The notes beneath the pieces are model-generated. The model was not told the DNA's origin. It was given only the letters and a program-made list of their open reading frames with translations, and did not search any database. Shown piece after piece: positions 49,701 to 60,245 of a stretch of DNA of 64,000 nucleotides. The DNA comes from Orthonyx spaldingii (Eukaryota; Chordata; Aves; Passeriformes; Orthonychidae), in assembly GCA_013397795.1 (NCBI GenBank), contig VZTJ01001444.1, forward strand, positions 1-64,000. The letters run 5' to 3'. The translations under genes were made by a program, and so were the position numbers. Positions within the stretch are counted from its first letter, which is position 1. Every line of letters starts with the position of its first letter.

Positions 49701-52700
49701 AGCAAAGACACACAGCATATTTAAGACATAAGGCTACTAAGCCACACTATACCTTCTTTAAGCAAGCTGTAACAGAAAAGGCGGGCTCTTTCCAAATCTC
49801 CCAACTGTCGACAAATTCCTGCATAGACTCGACACAAAGCCTGACTGAAATTGTAATTTGTGGCACTCTTCTGAGCCTTCAACTTATTGAGAATAACATG
49901 CAGCAAGGACTCTGCTAAATGCTGTAAGACACAAAACATATTGTTAGACTGTTACATACTTAAGAATACTTGACAACATTGTAGTAGTATGACAAGTAAA
50001 AAGAACTACTACTATCTTATTTGCAAGAATACTATTTGCATACATATAAAAATGCAGGAAAGTAAATCAGAGGCAACCAGTGAAAGAAAAAAGAGGGAGG
50101 AGCAGGCAACTTCCCAGAATAAACATGCCATAAACAAATGAAGAATAGGGATACTATTCTTTAAACATAAATTGTTCAGTTATGTGATTAAAAACTATCT
50201 TCCTCAAAGAACAGGGAGAAGAATGACAAGTAGAAAGAATGAGGAGATGAATAATGACAGGTAGAGTAACCCAAATTACCTAATCATAAAAAAATGTAAG
50301 TACCCTGACTTAGCTGCTCCAAAGATGTCACAGAAGGACAAACAGCCCATTGTTCAGGTATGAGATTTACTAGATTAGTTAGCAGCAGTCTTTCCCCAGA
50401 TCACTGTACACACTGCAGAAGATGGGGAGATGTTGCTGCCTATAGTAACATGGGAATCAATACGAGATGCAAGGAAAAAGAATACTGGGCTTGTGCATGA
50501 CTTACTAGGGGATGTTTAGGGGGAGAGCTAAAAGTGGGGAGTAGACTGAGAGGTTTAGGAGCCAGGTGCTGGAGAGTACACAGTTCAGACTGGGTACCTG
50601 GGGACAACTGGGAGTCTGTTAGCTCTGAGAGCAACCAGAAGGTCTAAGCCAGCTACCTGTAAGACCAGGAGTCTGAGGGCCAGACCCAAATCTGGACCAG
50701 CTGCTGGAGAAATGTGTGTACACTTCTGTGTCTGCAAGTTTGTCAGTGCATGAGACAAGTGGGAAGGATATCAGTCACCTACTGGATATACTGAGTGCCT
50801 AATGTTAGCTGCTGGAGGAATCCATATTGTCTGTACATATACGTATGTATTTTCCACTACCAGCATTTCAATCTGATTAGCCAGAGAAGGGAATAAGAGC
50901 AGGTGTGTATTGTGTGCATGTCTCTCTACTAGGAGTATGTACTTGGCCTTGCTACAGGCTGGACCTGGAAACATAAAGCTACAAGCCTTGCTTCTATGAA
51001 GTTATCAGACTTGACAACTCCTAACAAAGATGACCTGAGATCTTGGCAGCAACTTCTGAGGAGAACTTAATTACATACAAGGACTGTTAACAGGACAAAA
51101 TACTGCCATGTATCAGTTGATGAATTGCTCTGCTGTATCTGTAATAATACAAATTATCTATGAGAAAGATGGCAACTGAAGCGAAATTTTTCAACACTGA
51201 TGCTAAGAAAGTTGTGAGAAATAAAATAAGGGAAGATTTTTCCAACAAAATGAATTTTAATAACCTGATGTAGAATAATAAACACAGAATGAAATTATAT
51301 GCCAGTATTGTATATACAATGAAGTTTCTCTTTTTTAATTAAAAAAAAGAGAGTCGTTTTGGAGGAACTCCTACCACCGTTAATACTATTCAGTGCAAAA
51401 AGTGCTGCAAAAATAAAGTGGTTTATGCATACATCAGAAAAGCATATGTATTTATAAATGCACTTTTGCATCTTGGATGCCACTGAACTGCAATTTCTTG
51501 TGCAGTTCTATGTTTTCTTATGTTATACAAACTTACATTTCTAATAACCTTTCAAGACTACACTTTGGCACTGCAGATTGCCAGAACAATTGAGACTTCA
51601 AATACTACAAACTTATACTCTTTCCATCTGCACAGAAGTGATTATTAAACTATAAAATTCAAAATTATGTTACTTACCTTGTTTTTTATACCAAATTCAT
51701 AGACAACTTCTCTCTCTTCATCTCTCATTACTGGAATCTTTGTGATATTGCCAACATACACATGACCTTTAATGACCGGTAACAAGTCAAAACAGGATTC
51801 AGCAACTTTCTTCAATGCCAAAGAAACTTTCTGGCAGTCAGGATCCTTCTTTACTGGTAGTGATTCTTCTAAATTGAAACTGTGTGATGAATCACTGATT
51901 TCACAGCTTTTAACATGTAAAGCCTCCTGCATTTCAGAGATGGTATTTTTATTATTTCTGACAGCAGCAATATCACTGGGCTCTATCCTTGGTGGTTCAC
52001 TGTCCAACCTCAGTCTTTTGGCACTTCTTGGCATAGATACATGCAATAGTGTCCTTTTTTCAAGACGATTTGATGACCTTGAACACAACTGCTGATTTTG
52101 CACATCTTTGCTACTATCAGATTTCAAATTGCCCCCAGCTTTAACAAAAGCAGTTGATGTAGATGCAATTGTTTTGAATCCACCTATTTGAGACACAGGT
52201 CCTGGCAAAGTCTGGCTGTCTGAAAAAGCACATTGGTTAAACTGAATATTGCCTTTCAGAATGTTTAGTGTCCTTGCCCTTGCAGACAGCTCTGGATACA
52301 TAGTGTCCAGTATTTTCACAGAGTTTTCTTGAGGAGCACCTAGACCAGCACTAACAGCTGCAAAGAGAGGAAATCTTCCTGGAACAGGAAGTGCATGCTT
52401 TGGAATGGAAGTACAAAATTTCAAAGGTGAGGAGTGAATCCTTCTACCTACTGCCATTTCTGAGGGCGAGGGAGGAGAAAATAAAACAGCAGATTTTACT
52501 GTTGGAGTATCTGTTAATGGAGACATGAGAGGAAGAACAGGAGTTCTCCGTAATGGGGATATCAGGTCATCAAGAGGGGAAAGCAAAGAGGATTGATCTG
52601 TAGAAGACATTACTGGGGACACAGTACAGGCAGTTTTTGGAGGAGTAGCAATCAGAGGCAGTAGCAAGGGGGGCAGAGGAGGACCTATCTCTTCCCTGAT

Positions 52701-55700
52701 TTTATTTATCATCTCAGATGACCATTTTGTTTGCACAGAAGTATCAGCATTTGCAAGAACTGGCTGAGTAACTTTAGGAGTCTTTGTTTTTCTTTTAAAC
52801 AGTCTCTTTGATAGCTTGGTATGCATTACTTGGGCAGCTGCCTTGGTAGAAACAGTCAGGATTTCAGATGATTCTTGCTCTTTGCACTTCAATTTATTGC
52901 TCTTTTTGAGAGCACAAGACTCTGATTCCACCATACGTATCTTCTCAAATACTGTCTTTTGTGCTTCAGAGAGCTGTCCAACTGTTTGACAACTGCATCT
53001 TGTATCAGAGAGGACTGGATTTGGAAGATACTTGAGTACATTTTTTTTTCTACCACTGTCTATGATAACATCAGTGCTGCCTTCTTCTATGTTGCAAGCA
53101 GTGTAAGTTTGATTATTATTATGTTCTTCAAACACTGAGAGCCCCATATCAACACTGTGTAATAGACTTTGTTGCCCACTTGACTGAAGTTTTGCAGAAT
53201 CATTTTCTTCTAAGAAATTGCCAAGTGCTAACATTCTTGTATTTAATTTACTGGTTTTTACAGTCAGTCTGCAATTTTCTGAGAATCTGCTTAACATCTT
53301 GCATAGTGGTAACCTATTTTTTGAAGCATTTGGCATCACAGGCCTTTCTTTTGATGTTCCAGATTTTAATAGACTTTCCTCACTGTGACTGATGCATCCA
53401 GTTATGTTAGACTCCACCATGAGTTCATTAGCACTCTCAGTATTTTTAGAGGTTACTAATATACATTCCCTTTTCCAAGAGGCTGAGTCTTCAGGATAAC
53501 TCTCCCCAGTCACAGCTGACCACTCATTTGCAGTATCTCCAGAGCTGTTTGGTTCACAGTGTGTATCCATATCCACCACAGTGCCTGCTTTTAGGTGACT
53601 AACTGTGAAAGTATTTCCTGGGTGCATCACTGAACTAAGCTTACATACTTGGTAATCAGCATCAACAATTGCACCAGTTTCCAGAGCATCCACTGCAATT
53701 CTCCTGGAAGCTCTCAGTTCACTTCTGAACATGGGAACACATTCAGAACACTGCACATACCTAACTTTTTGTATAGAACAGAGTTTCTCTTCAGAGTCAT
53801 TACTCTGCTCTGGCATATGAAAATCACTTGTACACCTTATTACAGCATTTTTCCCAGAACCCTCAAAACTATTCAGTTCTTTACTTTCTCCCCCACCTGT
53901 CAGTGAGCCAGATCTAGAAGGATCTGTTCTAACCTTCCATGTCTTGCATCCTGATTCTTGACAATCAAACTTTTGGAGAAATGCATTCTTCTTACAAGAG
54001 TTAGTGTACATGATCTGTGATTTAACAGATGCCTGAGGTTCTTTATCAACTGGTTGCTCCTTATCTGCAGTTTTCACTTCATTTTTGTGTACACATTCTC
54101 TCTCAGGGCAGTCCAGTTCTTTGCCCATGTTGACTTTTTCAGCAGACAGACTCTCAGCACCTTCTTGTAAGTTTTCTGAAGAACAGTTAAATCTACTACT
54201 AGTAACAGAATTTGCATATGCCTTCTTTTCCCAAGTACAGGAAAAAGCAGCCTTTCCTGTGAAATTAGTTTTGAGGAAACCAACAATTTTCTGAAGACTG
54301 AAATTTAGATCAGGGGGTCTTGCAGATTCCAAGCCAATTCCCACTTGTACAGGAGAACTGGTTTCCTCATTATTTACACAGCATTTCTCCAAGTCCTTTT
54401 GAGTAGAAAAAGCCAAACCACTTTTATAATCCATTTCTGAAACAGGCTGGTAGATGATCTCTGGAATACTATTTTTCTTCACAACATTCTTTTCCCACTT
54501 CAATGAACTGGAACAAGACTTAGTCACCAATTCCTTGCTTTGTTTATTTAATTTCCCTTCTATCTCACCACATTTAACATTTTCAGTTATCGAGAGCTGA
54601 GTCAGAGGTTTTGCAAACTGTTCCTGAGAAGCAGGATTACTTTCTACTAAGATAGATTCAACAGCATCCCCTCTTGCTAGCAGCTGACTGCCTTCCCCTC
54701 CGAAATCTTGATTAACTTTGACTTCAATCTCTTGAGATTCAAACACTCTAAAATTTTGAGATTTGGACTGCCGGCATTCTAATGTATTACATAAGTTTTC
54801 AGATTGTTTTACTTCACCTTTCACTTCTGTAAAATCTAACACAGAGGATTCACACTTAGCTACACTGCTTGCTGTATCAATAATGCATGCTGTCTTTGGT
54901 AGTGCAAGTATATTTGTCAAGTTTGACTTCCTTTGAGATAAATTGCTACCATTTTCCTCCTCATGTAGTTTGCTTTGTAAATATACTCCTTTCTTTATAT
55001 CTACTAATTTTACATTTTCCGCACTATGAAGTAACTCTGACAATTCAGCTATTTCTAGAACACTTCCTCCGTTAAATTCCATAGCTAGTTCAATAGTTGG
55101 AGCTCTGGTTATATTCATGTCTTCAATTTTGAGCTGTTCATCTTTTGGAAAGACTGACAATAAATTCCTGATTCCTTCAGTAGTAGATATAGGTAAATAA
55201 TGCCTAGAGACTTTAACAGTCTCTGGTTCACATTCTCTGTTCACTTTGTCTTTTGTTTGCATATGTTGTTTCTCCAGAACCTCTTCACTGTCATATTTTA
55301 TTTCAGAGCACTGAGAGCGTGCAGAGATCTCAATAGCTCCAGCCATTTTAGTTAATTTGATTACATTTTTTGATTTATTTTCAACCACTTCATTTTCTAT
55401 CAACACATCAGATTTTTCCTCAGAATCTTTACTTTGAAGCACAATGCATTGCTCAGATAGCAAATGAGAAACACCTTGCGGAACAGATGCTTCTCTGGGA
55501 GTTTCTCTCTGTCCTAATAATCTATCTCTCTCTGATTTCACTAATTCACCACATTTTTCATGTGTACCCTCATTATCAACAGGTCTAATTAAGGTTACAT
55601 TCTCCTCTGTTTGCTCTACCTCACTACATTTTTCTCTCTGAGGCTTGAAACTTTGTAACATAAAATCTGCTAAAGAATCTCCCTCTTCACTGTGCAAGTC

Positions 55701-57623
55701 CTCACCATCTCCTTTCTGTTCTTGCATGTCTTCTGATTCGCATGCTGTTGCTCCAGTTAGTTCTCTGTTCTCAGTTTCCATATCCTCAGAATTCTCCTCC
55801 AAACAATCTTTGTTAGTTTCCATGTTTGTAACTAAAGTAGCATCTTCAGCTTGCTTTCTTCCAGCATCTCTCTCGTCCTTGCTCGACATCTTTGGACTGA
55901 TATGAATATTCTTTTCATTCAGATTAAGTGAGATTTCTGCATCAAAACCATGGTCACATGATGTGCTCTGTCTATTACACTCATCATCAGGGCTGATTAC
56001 ATTACAACTCAGAGGCTGAACTTGCTCTTCTTGTAAAATATCCTCCACTGCAGAAGTACTGCAATCATCTTCATCATTGGAACCTGTGACTTCTCCAAAC
56101 AATGTATCCTTCAATCAAAAAAAAACAAAGTTAATATTCTAAACCCTGGTATAAATTTTAAGACCTGTTTTTCTAAACAAGTACACTTAAGGCCCTAACC
56201 TGCAGTGGTTTTGAGATTAAGGCTGATCAACAAAATTGCAACCTTCTCCATAGCAAATGAAAGTACCTCTGTAAAAAGTGAGAGACTTCTTTATCTACCT
56301 ACTTGCATTCTAAGATTACTGGAAAAGAGCATTTGAGTAGCATTTAACTTTCAAGCTCTGCAATTTTGCTATGAAAACCATGCTTATATTGAACACAAAT
56401 TGGGACTTTAAGTCTGCACCACTGGGAAATTATGACAGCAAGTTGAGACATAGGTGACTGTGTACTGGTTTTGGCTAGGATAGTTAATTTTCTTCACAGT
56501 AGCTACTGTGGGAGTATGTTTTCGATTTGTGCTGAAAACGGTGTTAATCATACAGAGGTGTTTTCATTATTGCTGAGTGGTGCTTGCACAACATCAAGGG
56601 CTTTTCTGCTTCTCCTACTGCCACACTGGTGAGGATGCTGGGGGTGCATGGGAAGTTGGGAGAAGACACAGCTGGGACACCCTGTTGGCACAACTGACCC
56701 CAACTGACCAACGGGACAACCCATACCATTATGGCATCATGCTGAGCATATACAGAGAGGGAAAGAAGGAAGGGTGGGACATTTGGAGTGATGATATTTA
56801 TCTTCCCAAGTCACCATTATGACTGATGGAACCCTGTTGACCGGCCTGCTCATATGAAAGAGTGAATGAATTCCTTGTTCTGCTTTGCTTGCGTGCACAG
56901 CTTTTCCTATTAAACTGTCTTTATCTCAACCCACATGTTTTCTCACTTTTGCTCTTCAGATTCTCCCCAGGATCCTGCTGGTGGGGAAGTGAGCAAGTGG
57001 CTGTGTGGTACTTAGTTGTTGACTGGGGTTAAACCATGACACATATACTTCCAAAAATTATGGTTTTGCTCCCTTCCACAGGCAGTATGGTAAAAGGTAA
57101 AAAAAGTATCCATATGGAACTAAAGACACAGAGGCCCTTTCAGTGCATGAGTAACTAATACTGATACTAAAGAAAAAAAAAAAAAAAAAGCCCAGGAATA
57201 TAAAATCGTTATTTTTTCAGTAATTTTATGACCAAGTTAAGTGCCAAGTCAGATGCACCCTGAAACTCACCCGTGTAGTCAATGGTGAAAGCTGTACTGG
57301 AGAAAGTAGAGGAGGGAGAGGCCTGGCCCAATTCAATATATCCATCACATTTCCATCTGGGTCCCTCTGCTCCTGATCGAAGAAGCCTGAAGTGCTGTGC
57401 TTTCTGCCTGTCTGTATTATCATATCTACAGTTTTATCCTCATCACTGTGCAGACTTTCTTCAGTAGTCCTGTTTTCAGCACAATCATCTCCAAAAGGCG
57501 CAGCACTTGTTTGAATTATCATTGCTGTTGCAGAATTTTGCTTTACAGCACTTTCCACTGAAGAACACCAAGGTAGCATTTTGCCATCACACCTCCCGAT
57601 CTTTTGGTGGATTTGTACGGTGT
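40570..57623 (-). CDS. ICE1: ICE1, little elongation complex scaffold (3' eight coding exons; 5' end not found)
   Basis: ICE1 scaffolds the little elongation complex (with ICE2 and ELL) that drives snRNA gene transcription, and it has a reported role in nonsense-mediated decay; both are family knowledge. Exons on the minus strand: 57623-57271, 56108-51678, 49921-49753, 46935-46775, 44139-43949, 42794-42688, 41759-41661, 40751-40570. All junctions are GT-AG and the phases agree, giving 1896 codons plus TAA after a 2-nt partial codon. The C-terminus is the well-conserved part: ICRQLGDLERARLFCYSLLK, NISSVIGLFIQHA, PWGVQLAAVYSLCDLG. The 4431-nt exon holds the conserved ENSVKILDTMYPELSARART block and a proline-rich PPLPPLLLPLIATPPKT segment; the rest is serine/glutamate-rich and poorly conserved. 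Human ICE1 has about 2270 residues, so some 370 N-terminal residues (coiled coil) should lie further upstream. No stop or frameshift was found, so it looks functional. Confidence 0.93.
41661..41759 (-). CDS. ICE1: ICE1 exon (RLGQIGLKEG...FIQHAKEE)
   Basis: Acceptor CTTTCAG, donor GTAAGG, 99 nt. Encodes the conserved NISSVIGLFIQHA. Confidence 0.92.
42210..42445 (+). mobile_element. CR1 LINE 3' fragment in an ICE1 intron
   Basis: Contains 'ttcttcactcagagggtggctgggcactggaacaggctcctcagggaactggtcac' and ends 'ggacttcaatgatcct...cagctcagcatttctatgattctata', the CR1 3' UTR. It lies antisense to ICE1 between the exons at 41759 and 42688. Confidence 0.93.
42688..42794 (-). CDS. ICE1: ICE1 exon (KVLWPSMDNWIKKRKGH)
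   Basis: Acceptor TTTCACAG, donor GTAAGT, 107 nt, in phase with both neighbours. Confidence 0.92.
43949..44139 (-). CDS. ICE1: ICE1 exon (SSSLDAGIMVSN...THDNVI)
   Basis: Acceptor AAATTCCAG, donor GTATTG, 191 nt. Encodes YGEDLSEDAWQYIFALDLLC. A second AG 12 bases into the exon could serve as an alternative acceptor. Confidence 0.9.
45487..45892 (-). mobile_element. Solo LTR in an ICE1 intron, sense to the gene
   Basis: On the minus strand it starts TGTCCTGGTTCTGGCCAGGACACGGTTAA and contains 'ggggcatggctaggacccaaag', 'gagtctcttccaggt' and 'ttgctgtttccagtaaattgttcttatctcagcctgtg', a pattern of common avian ERVL-type LTRs. The 3' end is near 45487 (GGGAACA) and may be truncated. No target-site duplication was found. 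It lies between ICE1 exons 46775 and 44139, in the direction of ICE1 transcription. Confidence 0.8.
46775..46935 (-). CDS. ICE1: ICE1 exon (DFPDSEKL...LNWEQ)
   Basis: Acceptor TTTTCCTTAG, donor GTAACG, 161 nt. Encodes INKAMQLVVRQSASNEMLAC. Confidence 0.92.
49753..49921 (-). CDS. ICE1: ICE1 exon (HLAESLLH...SLLKE)
   Basis: Acceptor TGTCTTACAG, donor GTATAG (weak), 169 nt. Encodes ALCRVYAGICRQLGDLERAR, the best-conserved helical part of the family's C-terminal domain. Confidence 0.92.
51678..56108 (-). CDS. ICE1: ICE1 large exon (4431 nt, 1477 codons)
   Basis: Starts DTLFGEVTGSNDEDD right after an AG acceptor at 56109-56110; the ATG six bases upstream is intronic and not the protein start. 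It ends EVVYEFGIKNK at donor GTAAGT. Features from N to C: acidic and serine-rich low-conservation region (most of the exon); a basic stretch SKRLFKRKTKTPK near 52775-52815, a possible nuclear localisation signal; S/P-rich blocks at about 52400-52700; the conserved KILDTMYPELSARARTLNIL near 52255-52320; RSAKRLRLDSEPPRIEP near 51980-52030; and the conserved FDLLPVIKGHVYVGNITKIP near the end. Confidence 0.95.
56461..57041 (+). mobile_element. Solo LTR, family 2, copy B, in an ICE1 intron
   Basis: Starts TGTACTGGTTTTGGCTAGGATAG and ends GGGGTTAAACCATGACA. It has 'cctattaaactgtctttatctcaaccca' as the R-U5 part. It lies antisense to ICE1 in the 1.16-kb intron just upstream of the large exon and makes up half of that intron. 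Flanks (GACTG versus CATAT) show no target-site duplication. Confidence 0.85.
57172..57189 (+). repeat. Poly-A tract
   Basis: A run of adenines with one early interruption, in the ICE1 intron between the LTR and the exon at 57271. Confidence 0.8.
57271..57623 (-). CDS. ICE1: ICE1 internal exon upstream of the large exon
   Basis: Acceptor TTTTTCTGTCTTAG, donor GTGAGT, 353 nt starting with a 2-nt partial codon. Encodes a variable acidic stretch and then ARPLPPLLSPVQLSPLTTR, a proline-rich segment like the one preceding the large exon in mammalian ICE1. Confidence 0.85.
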
Positions 57624-59231
57624 CTAAGACAGAAAAATATTGTTAAGAATTCTTCCCCTCCCATTTTTGTTTACATAGATAATATATAATATTAATAAAA
57701 ATGTAATACCATATTTTCAAGTGATGTTTCCACAGAAGATCTTAGTCACTTTCAGAAATACTTTCCTAACAGAGATGTGGTGTTGTTATTCACAATTATT
57801 TTTTCATTAAAAAGGCATATGCATGTGCAAAGAGCTTCTCCCCAAACACTGACTTGGAGCATTAAAACATTCTCAATATTTCCCATCAGGAAGGGCCATT
57901 CTGGGTACAACTGAAGTCTTTGCCCAGTAATTCATGGTAATGAAAAGCAGGACAACCATGCACTGACATTCCCCACTCAGGCTGTAATTCTCATTTGAAA
58001 GCAATCTGCAGGTTTGAGCCAGCAGCTGTACTTCCAGGCAAGTTACAATTATACCCGGCCATAAACACAGCAAGGGAGCTCTTAACTACATTTCTAGTTT
58101 ATGATTTAATATGCATATGCTTCTCACTTGTGTGTTCTTTAGATTTCAATATTAAGTCTAATCACATAGGATTTTGTCTTTAATGATATATATGATTTAG
58201 TCAGAGCTGAACCCTTAATAAAAAGGCCCCACAACATACCTATGCACAAAGGAGTCTGAACCACTAAGACAAAGATACTGAGCAGTTGACAACCCTTCCA
58301 AGATGTCAACTCCACAGTTTTACAGTTATTCTAACAAGAAAGTATGTCCAAATGCTCTGTGTGATTCTTTGCATTTTACTTCTGTTTTGTTACTTTTCAA
58401 ATCACAGTTTTTACTATTACACAGTAACTCATTTCTTATGCAGACAAAACACATTCACCCAGGAAAGTCTAAAAACAAATAATTTATATTTATTATAATT
58501 GTGCTAAATACTTCAAAAAAGGAAAAGATGGCCCACTTTCCTGAAATTTAAATTCTATGATTTTATAAAATGAAATACTGTCTTACCTCCAATAACACAG
58601 TAGAACAACAATCCCAAAACACCAGTGTGTCACATGGAAGTAAAACCTACTCTGCAGTATTTGCAATTCTTATATGACGTTATATGTGTGATCTTGTTTA
58701 TAGTGTTCACAAACACTACTGGACACAAAATCAGCAGTATTCAAGCAAAAGATTAAGCCTATTCTGTGTACACATGAGTACCATCTGCAGTGAACCACTT
58801 GGATCTCATGACTAAATTCTGCCTTAAACAAACTAGTTTAGATTTAAAGGAGAAACCACTGTTAAGCAATTTAACTGCAGAGGCAGGGGAGGGGGTTTTT
58901 TATGCCAGTTTCTCTCATGCACCATGAGCCAGCCACTGTGAAGCTACAAAACTCTTGAGTTTACTCAGAATTTTCGTTCAGAAACTTTATCCAGCCGCCC
59001 AAACACACCTGCTTGACACTGCCAGACTTCCAGGATCTTCTAGAAACAAGACTGTACATGTCCAGAACTCCTCCGGGAAGAGGTATTAGGGTGTTTACTG
59101 GAAGAATGAGGGTTATAAAAACCTTAATTTTTGATGTTTATGCGGGCCTCCACCTCTGATGGACTCCCACTGTGTATCACAACCACAGACCACGATCACT
59201 CACATGTCACTGGAGCCACAGGTGGATTGTG

Positions 59232-59298
59232 TCTTCTGATTCGTGTGCTGTTGCTCCAGTTAGTTCTCTGTTCTCGGTTTCCGTATCTTTTCTCCTCC
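59232..59298 (-). repeat. Partial copy of ICE1 coding sequence inside an upstream ICE1 intron
   Basis: 59232-59287 matches 55729-55784 of the large ICE1 exon in the same orientation with about four to five differences, all transitions. The minus strand still reads ETENRELTGATAHESED, against METENRELTGATACESED in the exon. A further 'ttctcctcc' match follows after a small indel. The copy has no splice sites of its own that I can see. Confidence 0.85.
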
Positions 59299-60245
59299 CT
59301 AATTTTTCTTTCCAGTTTTCCTCTCTTAGGGTGATCAAACACTTCAGAACAGCTATACACCCTTTCCAATTCATTACAGTGTTTTCCATTTATGGTTTCA
59401 AAGCAGTTCTAGTAACATTTCTTGTTATATCAATTATTTAGCATTTTTCTACTTTAATCTACCCCAAGGGATGCTTTAGCAACAAACATGGGTGCCCTGC
59501 CTCAGAGGCAGGTCACAACACCATCCCACAGTACAAAGAATAGCACATGCATAAAATGGTTTTGAGTAGGGGGTGTATTAATTTAATTGGCATAACTTGC
59601 ACTCTGTTGGAAAAAAAAAAAGTGTGTTTCATTACTGCTGTCTGTGTTAGTCCATAACTAGAACTTGCACAGATATTTCTGAAGCAACATCAATGGCAGT
59701 ATCATATTCAAAAATATTAATTTAACTTCATAGGTCAAAATAACCTCCTCAGCGATCAAAAACTTTTAAGCATAATCTGATATGTCAGCTCCACTAAAGG
59801 ACTAAATTAGAAAAACTGATCCATAACCCTATTTCAAAGATCCATCTCAGTCACTTCATGTAGCAACTCCATGTAAAAATCTCAATTGCTGCACTGGACA
59901 CCAGGAGGAAGGAGAAACCGATCAGCCTGAAGGGCCCTAGCACATAATTTTCCCTAAAGATAAGTAAGCTCTGCCATCTCCTTTATATCTTGTAAGTATT
60001 AAGATAATACATTGTTTTATTAAACCATTTACAAGCTACAGTCACATAGCATTTTCAGGATGTTCTAAATTTTCTCAGGAAAAACCTACATTCTTCTTAC
60101 AATTTGAGTTCCATTCGATGACCCAAGGGAAAAGGAGGTCTTTGACAAGCAGAAACAAAAAAAATAAGGAAAATTCAGAAGTTGGTTCTCTCTTAGATTT
60201 TTTTCATGCTTTTTTGTGCCAGCCATTTCAAAGCTCAGAATATTC

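Noticed and set aside
56108..56114. ATG at 56114 as the ICE1 start codon
   Set aside because: A polypyrimidine-AG acceptor ends at 56109, the upstream exon at 57271-57623 joins in phase, and mammalian ICE1 continues upstream.
59207..59389. 60-codon minus-strand frame as a separate small gene
   Set aside because: Its only recognisable part is the copied ICE1 segment; no splice or start context supports a gene.
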